From Acidimicrobiales bacterium (GTDB taxonomy: Bacteria > Actinomycetota > Acidimicrobiia > Acidimicrobiales > Salinilacustritrichaceae): a DNA stretch of 41,378 nt. A model generated the notes under the pieces. That model did not search any database and was not told where the DNA came from. It saw only the letters and a program-made list of their open reading frames with translations. Both the position numbers and the translations under genes were made by a program. Positions within the stretch are counted from its first letter, which is position 1. Each line of letters starts with the position of its first letter. Below, piece after piece: positions 33,101 to 40,067 of this stretch. The stretch covers positions 1 through 41,378 of the forward strand of contig JAPKDO010000002.1 in assembly GCA_028822535.1 (NCBI GenBank). The letters are read 5' to 3'.

Positions 33101-33486
33101 CGGTCGTCTCCTGGGTCCCGGTGCGGGGCGTCGTCTTCGGTTGGTGCGAGTTGGTCGAGGGCCGAGTCCATGCGGTCGAAACGCTCGTCCCAGATCTCGC
33201 GGTACTGGTCGGCCCACGACGCCACCGCACGGAGCGGTCCGACGTCGAGCGCGCACGGACGGAACTGCTGGCGTCGACCCCGCGTGACGAGGCCGGCGCG
33301 TTCGAGCACCTTGAGATGCTTCGAGATCGACGGCAGGGCAACGTCGAACGGCTCGGCCAACTCGTTGACCGTGGCCTCCCCCTCGGCGAGACGGGAGAGC
33401 ATGCGGCGACGGGTCGAGTTGGCGAGCGCAGCGAAGACCTCGTCCAGTCGTTCGTCCTCGGCGATCGCCGTGGCCATTGCTCGCAC
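33097..33486 (-). CDS. ArsR-family transcriptional regulator
   Basis: 129 residues from the GTG at 33486; an ATG three codons later (33477) is equally possible. A winged helix-turn-helix is clear: LANSTRRRMLSRLAEGEATVNELAEPF, then VALPSISKHLKVLERAGLVTRGRRQQFRPC. The metal-binding cysteine motif of classical ArsR/SmtB (ELCVCDL) is absent, as expected for the AHSA1-linked subgroup. A 32-bp dyad lies directly upstream and should be its own operator. The SRPBCC gene overlaps by ATGA and is cotranscribed. Confidence 0.93.
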   Translation of the reverse strand: MRAMATAIAEDERLDEVFAALANSTRRRMLSRLAEGEATVNELAEPFDVALPSISKHLKVLERAGLVTRGRRQQFRPCALDVGPLRAVASWADQYREIWDERFDRMDSALDQLAPTEDDAPHRDPGDDR

Positions 33487-33518
33487 TTTCCGTCGCGGTT
33501 AATTACCCACTTCGGAAA
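33487..33518 (-). promoter_or_regulatory. 32-bp dyad operator of the arsR-SRPBCC operon
   Basis: A symmetric site abuts the ArsR start codon: outer arms TTTCCG / CGGAAA, inner GG...CC pairs and a TAATTA centre, all sharing one axis at 33502/33503. The AT-rich centre would also supply the -10. Position and symmetry point to autoregulation by the ArsR dimer. Confidence 0.75.
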
Positions 33519-33584
33519 CTACGACAGGATGCGCCACTCGTCAACCGAGCCGAACTCCACAGACGTCGCGTCGGAGTCGTCGGC

Positions 33585-33848
33585 TCAGACGACGGAGCCG
33601 GCGAAGTCGGTGCTGTCGATCTCGATGAAGATGCACTCGCCCGGACAGAGATCGGCCGATGCGACAACCTCGTTCTGGAAGTCGGGCGCCACCGGGACCA
33701 TCGACCGAGCCCCACCGGGGTCGTTGCCGATGTCCATGCCGTCGCGCACATAGGCGATCCCGTCCTCGAGGATCACGAAGATCTCGGGGCAGTGATCGGT
33801 GCACAGGCCATCGCCCGTGCACAGGTCCTGGTCGATCCAGACGTGCAC
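33585..33848 (-). CDS. Monocluster ferredoxin with Asp in the second ligand position
   Basis: 87 residues from the GTG at 33848; the ORF track start is too early. The cluster motif reads C10-TG-D13-GL-C16-TDH-C20-P, with a distal C68-P and C72. This is the C-x2-D-x2-C pattern seen in Pyrococcus furiosus ferredoxin, where Asp ligates a [4Fe-4S] cluster that converts easily to [3Fe-4S], and where the extra cysteines form a disulfide. Many actinobacterial P450 ferredoxins vary at this same position. The protein is acidic, as expected for an electron carrier. Candidate partner: the P450 encoded at 31257. It lies upstream of arsR on the same strand, separated by 98 bp. Confidence 0.88.
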   Translation of the reverse strand: MHVWIDQDLCTGDGLCTDHCPEIFVILEDGIAYVRDGMDIGNDPGGARSMVPVAPDFQNEVVASADLCPGECIFIEIDSTDFAGSVV

Positions 33849-33896
33849 GCCCCCAGCCTGGCTGCCGTGAGGGTGCCTTGTGAAGTCACGCGGACG

Positions 33897-33902
33897 TACG
33901 CT
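33897..33902 (+). promoter_or_regulatory. -10 element TACGCT, leader ORF and downstream operon
   Basis: TACGCT ends 6 nt before an ATG at 33909 that opens a five-codon ORF. The expected leaderless transcript would start at or next to that ATG. Confidence 0.55.
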
Positions 33903-33908
33903 CGGGAC

Positions 33909-33926
33909 ATGCGGGGCGTCCGGTGA
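33909..33926 (+). CDS. Five-codon leader ORF (MRGVR)
   Basis: ATG CGG GGC GTC CGG TGA begins 6 nt after TACGCT, in exactly the position of leaderless starts in this window. Its TGA overlaps the GTG start of the next gene (GTGA). Ribosomes loaded on this mini-ORF could re-initiate on the downstream gene, which otherwise has no Shine-Dalgarno before GTG. Two rare-type Arg codons are not involved, so no attenuation mechanism is proposed. Too short to be judged by codon use. Confidence 0.4.
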   Translation: MRGVR

Positions 33927-34591
33927 TCCATCCCAAGGAGATGGCAACCGTCTGGGTGATCCGCGGCGGTGAGCGGAACCGCCTCGTCCCGACGTTCCTG
34001 CGCGATGGGAGCATCGGTGTCGGGTATCCGACGATCGGGGACGGTCGATCGGTCGACCGTGCCAAGGCGCTACGCCTCCTCACGACCGACGACGAGGCAG
34101 CGGCACCCGAGGCCGCCGCCGCCATGTTCTTGAGCTTCGTCCGCCGGGTCGAGATCGGCGACATCGTCCTCATGCCCGACCCGCAGGAGTCTGGGATGGC
34201 GTGCGGGGTCGTGACCGGTGACTACGAGTATCGGGATCAGGTCCCGCTCGACCAGTACCGGCACCGACGTGCGGTCGACTGGCGACGACGCCTGCCGTAC
34301 CACCTCCTCCCCGAACGGCTGGAGAACGTCCCGCGGCAACGACAGACGTTGAACGACGTGGCCGACGGAAAGCTCCGCGACCTCGCCAAGCAGTGCTGCG
34401 CCGGCGACGTCGGCGACGACCCCTTCGTGCGGAAGTCGCCACCCGTGCGCTCGTCGTCGGGCCCGCGCGCGCGGCGACCACCCAAGCCGCCGAAGGCCAC
34501 CGTGCCGGAGCGCCGTTGCATGAGTTGCTTCGTGTCCAAGCCCGAAGAACTCTTCGAGGACGGCGGCGACTGGTGTCGAGACTGCCGATGA
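33923..34591 (+). CDS. EVE/Mrr-N-like domain protein with C-terminal zinc ribbon
   Basis: 222 residues from GTG at 33923 (an ATG at 33941 is the alternative). The N-terminal 130 residues, VWVIRGGERNRLVPTFL, GSIGVGYPTIGD, GDIVLMPDP, GVVTGDYEYRDQ and HRRAVDWRRR, follow the layout of the PUA/EVE-like domain found at the N-terminus of many restriction-type endonucleases, where it may read modified bases. Here no nuclease follows. Instead there is a basic Pro-rich linker (SSGPRARRPPKPPK) and a four-Cys zinc ribbon, C199-x2-C202 and C218-x2-C221. The domain call is by eye from motif order. The next gene overlaps by ATGA. Confidence 0.65.
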   Translation: MIHPKEMATVWVIRGGERNRLVPTFLRDGSIGVGYPTIGDGRSVDRAKALRLLTTDDEAAAPEAAAAMFLSFVRRVEIGDIVLMPDPQESGMACGVVTGDYEYRDQVPLDQYRHRRAVDWRRRLPYHLLPERLENVPRQRQTLNDVADGKLRDLAKQCCAGDVGDDPFVRKSPPVRSSSGPRARRPPKPPKATVPERRCMSCFVSKPEELFEDGGDWCRDCR

Positions 34592-35085
34592 ACGAGATGC
34601 GGAGCCGCTCGGTCGCAACGCTCATCGGCACGATCTTCGCCGTCTGCGTGGCGCTCACGATCCCGACCAACACGGCGACGGCCCAGGAGGACCCCCCACC
34701 CACGGACGAGCCGACGACGGCGCCCAGCAGCACCGACCCGCCGCCCGACCCGACCACGACGGCACCGTCGACCACCGTCGCCGAGACCACGACCACGGCG
34801 GAATCCACCACGACCACGGCGGCGCCCACCTCCGCTCCAGCGCCGACCGTGATCACGAGTTCGACGACCCAGCCCCCCTCCACCACGACGACGCGGCGGC
34901 CGACGACCACCACGGCGCCACCGACGGTGCCCCCGCTGCCCTCGACCACGACGATCGACGTGCGCGCCGGGGCATTGCTCGACCAGGACACACCGGACCT
35001 CGGCGGTGTGGTCACCGTGTGGATCCTGGGGATCGTCGGGACGCTCGGGATCCTGGGCTACTCGTGGTGGACGAGCCGGCCGTGA
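34588..35085 (+). CDS. Mucin-like Thr/Pro-rich secreted or membrane protein
   Basis: 165 residues from the ATG at 34588, overlapping the previous stop (ATGA). A signal peptide (ATLIGTIFAVCVALTIPTNTATA) is followed by about 90 residues composed almost only of Thr, Pro, Ser and Ala (TTTTAESTTTTAAP and similar), then a short folded-looking part (IDVRAGALLDQDTPDLGG) and a C-terminal membrane helix (VVTVWILGIVGTLGILGYSWW). The Thr-rich part is probably a glycosylated or extended stalk. No enzymatic domain. The coupling to the zinc-ribbon protein is odd and may only reflect operon packing. Confidence 0.75.
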   Translation: MNEMRSRSVATLIGTIFAVCVALTIPTNTATAQEDPPPTDEPTTAPSSTDPPPDPTTTAPSTTVAETTTTAESTTTTAAPTSAPAPTVITSSTTQPPSTTTTRRPTTTTAPPTVPPLPSTTTIDVRAGALLDQDTPDLGGVVTVWILGIVGTLGILGYSWWTSRP

Positions 35086-35092
35086 CCGGGCG

Positions 35093-35857
35093 CTACTGCT
35101 CCTCGAGGAGGTGGCGGAGCTTGGCTCGCAGTCGCTGCACCGTGTTGTCGACGAACTTGTCGGTCTTTCCCATCTGATCGGCGATCTCGCGGTACTTCTT
35201 CCCGCTCAACAACCCGACCAGCACGTGCGCCTCGTTCTCCGACAGGCGGTCCGGCTCGTCCTTCTTTCGACGTGTTCCCTTGCCCTCGAAGTGCGTCCGG
35301 AGGATCTCGTGTACGGCTTCGTGGCCATAGGCCTCGAGCAGACCCTCGATCTCGGACAGCCCGAACGGCATGCCACCGCTGTCATCCATGTGCATGCGAT
35401 CGATGGCCGACTCCTCGTGACTCACCGCCGGCAGCTGGGTGATCGAACCGCGCTCCTCGTCGTGTTCGGCGTCGTGATGGGCGATCCGATCCGATTCGGT
35501 GAGCGGCGCGTGCTTCATCCGGTTGGCCGCCTTGACCGCAGTGATCACCTGCCGCTGCATACATGTCCGGGCGAAACTCGGAAACGCGGCGCCAGCCGAA
35601 TCGGAGTAGTCGCGGACGGCTTTCCAGAAGCCGATCATCGCTTGTTGGCGAACGTCTTCGTGGTCGCCACCGGGGACGAAGTACCTGCGGGCGACCGACA
35701 GGACCAGCCCCTCGTGCCGGGCGAGCAGTTCGTTGACGGCATCGCGGTCACGGACCGCTTGGAACGCGGCCACCAGCGCATCGTCCGACCGCTGTGCGGT
35801 GAGCTGCGTCCCGCGCCTGCGGCGAGTGGTCCGCGTCGTCTCCCCCGGGTCCCCCAT
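35093..35857 (-). CDS. Sigma-70 family RNA polymerase sigma factor (SigH/SigF-like)
   Basis: 254 residues. Region 2 is visible at about 45-115: LLARHEGLVLSVARRYFVPGGDHEDVRQQAMIGFWKAVRDY, then FPSFARTCMQRQVITAVKAANR, the -10 recognition helices. Region 4 is at about 205-250 (LSENEAHVLVGLLSGKKYREIADQMGKTDKFVDNTVQRLRAKL), a helix-turn-helix for the -35. There is no anti-sigma fusion here, and a long acidic linker replaces region 3. The layout resembles Bacillus SigH more than ECF factors. The start codon lies 2 bp after the stop of the response regulator, so the two genes form an operon and the receiver may control sigma activity or its partner. Confidence 0.9.
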   Translation of the reverse strand: MGDPGETTRTTRRRRGTQLTAQRSDDALVAAFQAVRDRDAVNELLARHEGLVLSVARRYFVPGGDHEDVRQQAMIGFWKAVRDYSDSAGAAFPSFARTCMQRQVITAVKAANRMKHAPLTESDRIAHHDAEHDEERGSITQLPAVSHEESAIDRMHMDDSGGMPFGLSEIEGLLEAYGHEAVHEILRTHFEGKGTRRKKDEPDRLSENEAHVLVGLLSGKKYREIADQMGKTDKFVDNTVQRLRAKLRHLLEEQ

Positions 35858-35859
35858 CG

Positions 35860-36351
35860 TCAGTACAGCAGGTGCTCGTGCACCGCGCCCGGGTCGTCGG
35901 CATCGACGAGCTCCCAGCCGGTGGCCTCACACCACCGGTCGACGCGATCGGAGAGGTCGTCGACGTCGAAGGGTTTGGTGATGTAGTCGTCGGCACCGGA
36001 GATGACACCACGCATGACGTCATCGGGGCCGCCCAACGCCGTGAGCATGACGAAGACCGTGCCGTCCTCGGGGCCATGGCCCCGTCGCCGGGCCGACTCC
36101 ATCGCCTCGACGCCGTCCTTGCCCGGCATCATCACGTCGAGCAGGCACAGCACCGGGTTGTACTCGTCGAGCAGGTCCGCCACGTTCGAGCCGGTGTCGG
36201 TCGCGTGGACCTCCCACCCGTCGATCGTCAGCAGGGACACGATCAGCGATCGGATGCCAGGCTCGTCCTCGGCCACCACCGCGAGACGGCGAGCGGTCCC
36301 CCGGGAGGGGTTGTCGAGGCCGACCTGGCCGGTTCCCTCGTCGGTACTCAC
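35860..36351 (-). CDS. Receiver-only response regulator
   Basis: 163 residues, a single CheY-type receiver domain. The acidic pocket E28-D29 (AEDEPG), phospho-acceptor D72 (LLDVMMPGKDG), T104 (MLTALGG) and K126 (ITKPF) are all present, so it should be phosphorylatable. No output domain follows, only about 30 residues of tail. No histidine kinase is in the window. The GTG at 36351 has TACGAT 7 nt upstream. The next gene, 2 bp away, is a sigma factor, which suggests a receiver that acts on sigma availability by protein contact; that is an inference. Confidence 0.92.
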   Translation of the reverse strand: MSTDEGTGQVGLDNPSRGTARRLAVVAEDEPGIRSLIVSLLTIDGWEVHATDTGSNVADLLDEYNPVLCLLDVMMPGKDGVEAMESARRRGHGPEDGTVFVMLTALGGPDDVMRGVISGADDYITKPFDVDDLSDRVDRWCEATGWELVDADDPGAVHEHLLY

Positions 36352-36358
36352 GAGCGAG

Positions 36359-36364
36359 ATCGTA
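36359..36364 (-). promoter_or_regulatory. -10 element TACGAT, leaderless response regulator-sigma operon
   Basis: TACGAT ends 7 nt before the GTG at 36351, identical in sequence and distance to the acyl-CoA synthetase promoter at 20541. Confidence 0.6.
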
Positions 36365-36431
36365 CCGGCGCATCACCGGTTACGTGGCTCGCGCCCGGAG
36401 TGTCCGAAACGTCGGAATCGGCCGGGAGCGC

Positions 36432-36854
36432 CTACACCACGACCTCGGCGGGGAAGCCAGCGCGGTCGACCAACCACGCCACCAGCGCCAGTGACGGCCA
36501 GACCTCGTCGACCGGCAGGTCGCCCACCTCTTCGATCCCGTGACACCAGCGGGCGAGGAGTTCGTGCACTCCGCGGTCCGCAGCTTCGATCGTGGACGCG
36601 ATCACCTCTGGTTCGAGGTCGATCTCGTCGGGAACCGTGGCTTCGGTCATCCCGGCATCGGTGGTGAGTGCCCGGCCCACGACATCGAGGCGGTGCGCGA
36701 CGGCGGGCCATCCGACGAGATCGGCAGCGTCGATCAGCGCCATCCGGGCGGTGATCATGTCGCCACCCAGGATCGCGTCGATCGACTTGACGACGTAGGC
36801 CGACTCCGGGCCGTTCGCCAGACCCTCGCCGCTCGATTCGGACATACCAGACAC
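36432..36854 (-). CDS. Hypothetical protein, 140 aa
   Basis: I do not recognise a family. The protein is acidic and mostly helical in appearance (DAILGGDMITARMALIDAADLVGWPAVAHRL; IEAADRGVHELLARWCHGIEE), with no signal peptide, membrane helix or metal motif. It starts at GTG 36854 or at the ATG three codons inside (36845); neither has a Shine-Dalgarno or clear leaderless box. Third-position GC bias supports coding. It lies 80 bp upstream of the response regulator on the same strand and might be its partner, but nothing in the sequence shows this. Confidence 0.65.
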   Translation of the reverse strand: MSGMSESSGEGLANGPESAYVVKSIDAILGGDMITARMALIDAADLVGWPAVAHRLDVVGRALTTDAGMTEATVPDEIDLEPEVIASTIEAADRGVHELLARWCHGIEEVGDLPVDEVWPSLALVAWLVDRAGFPAEVVV

Positions 36855-37005
36855 AGGACAAGGATTCGACAGCGCGACGACCTCCTCCTACCGACGAGCA
36901 GCGGAGATCTGGTGTGTCGTTCGCCACGCAAGCGGGGACCAGGATACGTTCGTTTCCAGTTTCCACCCGTCGCCCGAGCGAGGGCATCGCACTCCCGGAG
37001 CAGTC
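36855..37005. other. Divergent intergenic region, hypothetical / monooxygenase
   Basis: 151 bp. It contains the Shine-Dalgarno CCGGAG of the monooxygenase gene and, about 55 bp further upstream, TACGTT as a possible -10, which would give a leadered message. No palindrome was seen. Confidence 0.35.
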
Positions 37006-38526
37006 GTGCCACAGATCGCCATCATCGGATCAGGTTTCGCCGGCCTCGGCTTGGGCATCCAGCTCAAGCGGCAGGGCATCGACACCTTCACCATCTTCGA
37101 GAAGGCCGACGAGGTGGGCGGCACCTGGCGAGCCAACACCTACCCGGGCGCCGAGTGCGACATCCCGTCTGCGCTCTACTCGTACTCGTTCGAGAACTTC
37201 GACTGGCCGAACAAGTGGTCGCATCAGCCGGTGATCAAGGCCTATCTCGAGCACTGCGCGGACACCTACCACCTACGCCCCCACCTCCGATTCGGGTCCA
37301 CGGTCACCGCCGCGCGCTTCGACGAGGACGCCGGTGCATGGGATGTCGACGTCGGGGGCGGCGACGTCGACGGCGGCGAGACCCATCGCTTCGACATCGT
37401 CGTGTCGGCAACCGGGCAGTTGAGTCGTCCGCGCTGGCCCGACATCGACGGGCTCGACAGCTTCGACGGGCCCGTCTTCCACTCGGCCGAGTGGGACCAC
37501 GACGTCGACCTCACCGGCAAGCACGTCGCATCGATCGGCTGCGGCGCCAGCGCCATCCAGTACGTCCCGCAGATCGCGAAGGACGCAGCGAAGGTCACGG
37601 TCTTCCAGCGCACCCCCAACTGGGTCATCCCCAAGAACGACCGGGACTACTCGGACTTCGAGAATGGGCTCATCCGTCGCAGCCGGATGGCCCGCAACCT
37701 GCGGCGCTTCGGGCTGTGGTTCCGCTCCGACGTCGTCGCCTACGACCTGATGCGCAAGGAGTCGAGGATCCGCCCACTGGCACAGAAGTTGTCGAAGAAG
37801 CACCTCCACGACACGATCTCCGACCCGGCCACACGCGCCGCGCTGACGCCCGAGTACCCGATGGGCGCCAAGCGAGTCCTCTTCTCGGACGACTTCTACG
37901 AGTCGATCGAGGAGTTCGACGTCACGATCCAGTCCGATCCGATCTCGAAGGTCACCGGCGATGCCATCGTCACCACGACCCGCTCGGAATCAGGCGACGG
38001 GAACTCGACCGACCACGACGTCGACGTCATCGTCGTGGGGACCGGATTCCACACCCAGGACTTCCTCACCCCGATGCAGGTGACGGGCGTCGACGGCCGC
38101 GACCTGAACGACGAGTGGGCTGCGACCGACGGGCAGGGCGGCCCCCAGGCGCACCTCGGTATCAGCGTGAACGGCTTCCCGAACCTGTTCTTCATGTACG
38201 GGCCCAACACGAACCTCGGCCACTCGTCGATCGTGTTGATGATCGAATCGCAGGCCCGCTACCTGCTGTCGCTCTTCCATCAGATGGCACGCGACTCGAT
38301 CCAGGCCGTCGAGGTCCGCGCCGAGGTGCAACAGGCCTACAACGACGAACTGGCCGATCGCCTCGCCGACTCGGCCTGGGTGCTCATCGAGGACAGCTGG
38401 TATCTGCAGGGCGGCAAGGTCACCAACAACTGGGTGGGGCGCACGACCGAGTACCGACGACGCACGAACCACGCCGACCTCGCCGACTTCCACGTCACCC
38501 CGAGGGCGCTGCCGACCGCGGGGTGA
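37006..38526 (+). CDS. Flavin-containing Baeyer-Villiger-type monooxygenase
   Basis: 506 residues. FAD-binding GSGFAGLGLG (8-17), GTWRANTYPGAECDIPS and the second Rossmann motif GCGASAIQ (178 onward, NADPH) are present. The Baeyer-Villiger fingerprint FxGxxxHxxxW is intact as FDGPVFHSAEWD (153-164). The downstream VGTGFHTQDFL and MYGPNTNLGHSS are also typical. These enzymes insert oxygen next to ketones, forming esters or lactones, or oxidise heteroatoms. The GTG start at 37006 has GGAG five bases upstream. Its 3' end overlaps the opposing PAP2 gene by 32 bp. Confidence 0.95.
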   Translation: MPQIAIIGSGFAGLGLGIQLKRQGIDTFTIFEKADEVGGTWRANTYPGAECDIPSALYSYSFENFDWPNKWSHQPVIKAYLEHCADTYHLRPHLRFGSTVTAARFDEDAGAWDVDVGGGDVDGGETHRFDIVVSATGQLSRPRWPDIDGLDSFDGPVFHSAEWDHDVDLTGKHVASIGCGASAIQYVPQIAKDAAKVTVFQRTPNWVIPKNDRDYSDFENGLIRRSRMARNLRRFGLWFRSDVVAYDLMRKESRIRPLAQKLSKKHLHDTISDPATRAALTPEYPMGAKRVLFSDDFYESIEEFDVTIQSDPISKVTGDAIVTTTRSESGDGNSTDHDVDVIVVGTGFHTQDFLTPMQVTGVDGRDLNDEWAATDGQGGPQAHLGISVNGFPNLFFMYGPNTNLGHSSIVLMIESQARYLLSLFHQMARDSIQAVEVRAEVQQAYNDELADRLADSAWVLIEDSWYLQGGKVTNNWVGRTTEYRRRTNHADLADFHVTPRALPTAG

Positions 38527-39142
38527 CCTGCGGGTCTTCGCGCGGCCGCGTGAGGACGAGCCAGAGCACGCCGAGGACCCACCCGGCGACGACGTCGCTC
38601 GCGAAGTGCACGCCGAGGACCGGGCGCGTCACGCCGACCGCCAGCGCCACGGTCGCGGCAGCGACGGGGACCGCGAGCGACCGACGAGACGTCGCCGCCC
38701 AGGCGACCGCGATGGTGATCGCTCCGAACACGACCGTCGTGTTCAATGCGTGGCCGGAGGGGAAGCTCTTGCTCAACGGCGTGAGGAAGACGGAGTCGAA
38801 GTCCGGGCGGGAACGGGCGACCACGACCTTCAGGGACGAGTTGACGATCGACGCCAGCAGCGTCGTCACGATCAGCCAGAGCCCGATCCGCCCGTGTCCT
38901 CGGAAGAACAACCATCCCGCGGTGATCGCGACGAGCGCCGTGAGCGTGATCGGGTCGCCGACCGTCGTCACGTCGAGGGCCACCTCGCGCAGGGCATCGC
39001 TCTGCACGGCTCGCTCGTGAAGCCGTCGCGTGATGTCTCGGTCGGCCGTTGCGACGGCGTCGAACCGGACGACGAGGGAACCGAGGAATCCCAGTGCGAA
39101 CGCGGCGGTCACCGCGACCACGAGGCGTCGGACCGAGGTCAC
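38495..39142 (-). CDS. PAP2-family membrane phosphatase
   Basis: 215 residues from the GTG at 39142, which overlaps the DUF1206 stop (GTGA); the ORF track start is too early. About six membrane helices carry the three PAP2 motifs in order: KVVVARSRP, SFPSGHALN and TRPVLGVHFASDV, with both catalytic histidines. Such enzymes dephosphorylate phosphatidate, undecaprenyl diphosphate or similar lipids at the outer membrane face. Coupling to the DUF1206 gene suggests a joint membrane role. Its last 32 bp overlap the end of the monooxygenase gene in antisense. Confidence 0.92.
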   Translation of the reverse strand: MTSVRRLVVAVTAAFALGFLGSLVVRFDAVATADRDITRRLHERAVQSDALREVALDVTTVGDPITLTALVAITAGWLFFRGHGRIGLWLIVTTLLASIVNSSLKVVVARSRPDFDSVFLTPLSKSFPSGHALNTTVVFGAITIAVAWAATSRRSLAVPVAAATVALAVGVTRPVLGVHFASDVVAGWVLGVLWLVLTRPREDPQVTPRSAAPSG

Positions 39143-39972
39143 CGGACGAGGACCCGCCAGCGTGCCTCGACGAAGCTGAACGCGGCATAGGCGACCATGC
39201 CGGCCGCCAACACCATCAGCGCCGAGGTGCCGTAGGAAGTCTCGGCCAGGGCCCGGACGGCCTGGTCGAGGCTCTCGGGCTCGTCGGGGTCGTACTCGAC
39301 GGCAGCGCGGGTGAGGAAGAAGCCGACGAGGCCGAAGATGGCCATGTGCCCGACCAGACCGGCCTCGGAGACGACGATCGCCCACCGACGTTCGGTCTGC
39401 GACATCTCGCCGTCCCACTTCTGGCGGTACGTTCCCGAGACGGCTCGATAGCCGTTGTACACCGCGGCGGCGAGTACCCCGAGACCGATCGCGAGCACGA
39501 TCCAACGCCCCGCCGGCAGGTCGAAGACCCGCTCGATGTCCTGGCCGCTCTCGCCGCCGGAGGACTGTTCCGAGCCCGTGTCACCGTCGAAGACGAGCGA
39601 GACCGCCGTGACGAAGGCGCCGACGTAGACCAGACCACGACCGATGTAAGCGATTCGCTTGCGCCACACCTGCCACGCCTCGTCGTCGTGATCGCCCTCG
39701 TACTTCCATGCCGCGATGAAGCGCCACACCGCATAGCCGGCGAGGCCGACGGCGAACACGACCAGAGCGACTCGGCCGAACGGTTGCTGCGCAACCGTCT
39801 CGAGCGCGCCGGTCTTGCCCGGACCCTCCTCGTCCGGTGGAGACCCGAACGCGATACGCACCGTCAACAGCGCGCTGACCAGGTACATGACCCCACGCAC
39901 GGCGAGGCCGGCCTGCCCCGCCCGTTCGGCGACGTCTTCCTCGTCGGTGTCGACTGACTGATCCGCGGCCAT
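39139..39972 (-). CDS. DUF1206 integral membrane protein
   Basis: 277 residues from the ATG at 39972, with GGGAGG upstream at 8 nt. Six membrane helices in three pairs match DUF1206: GLAVRGVMYLVSALLTVRIAF, ALVVFAVGLAGYAVWRFIAAW, RIAYIGRGLVYVGAFVTAV, VLAIGLGVLAAAVYNGYRA, VVSEAGLVGHMAIFGLVGFFL and a C-terminal pair element. Family function is unknown; it is widespread in actinobacteria and cyanobacteria. TACAGA further upstream is a possible -10. The PAP2 gene overlaps at the 3' end. Confidence 0.92.
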   Translation of the reverse strand: MAADQSVDTDEEDVAERAGQAGLAVRGVMYLVSALLTVRIAFGSPPDEEGPGKTGALETVAQQPFGRVALVVFAVGLAGYAVWRFIAAWKYEGDHDDEAWQVWRKRIAYIGRGLVYVGAFVTAVSLVFDGDTGSEQSSGGESGQDIERVFDLPAGRWIVLAIGLGVLAAAVYNGYRAVSGTYRQKWDGEMSQTERRWAIVVSEAGLVGHMAIFGLVGFFLTRAAVEYDPDEPESLDQAVRALAETSYGTSALMVLAAGMVAYAAFSFVEARWRVLVR

Positions 39973-40067
39973 CGGTGGCGCCTCCCGTTCCGGACGTCTG
40001 TACCCCGGCAGGGCGACGGGCAGTTGTCGTCGCTTCGTCGTCCGGCGGACACGCTTGAATGCAGCGC

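Noticed and set aside
34700-34940. Simple-sequence ACC/ACG repeat as a non-coding repeat array
   Set aside because: It is in frame and encodes the Thr/Pro stalk of a protein with a signal peptide and membrane helix.
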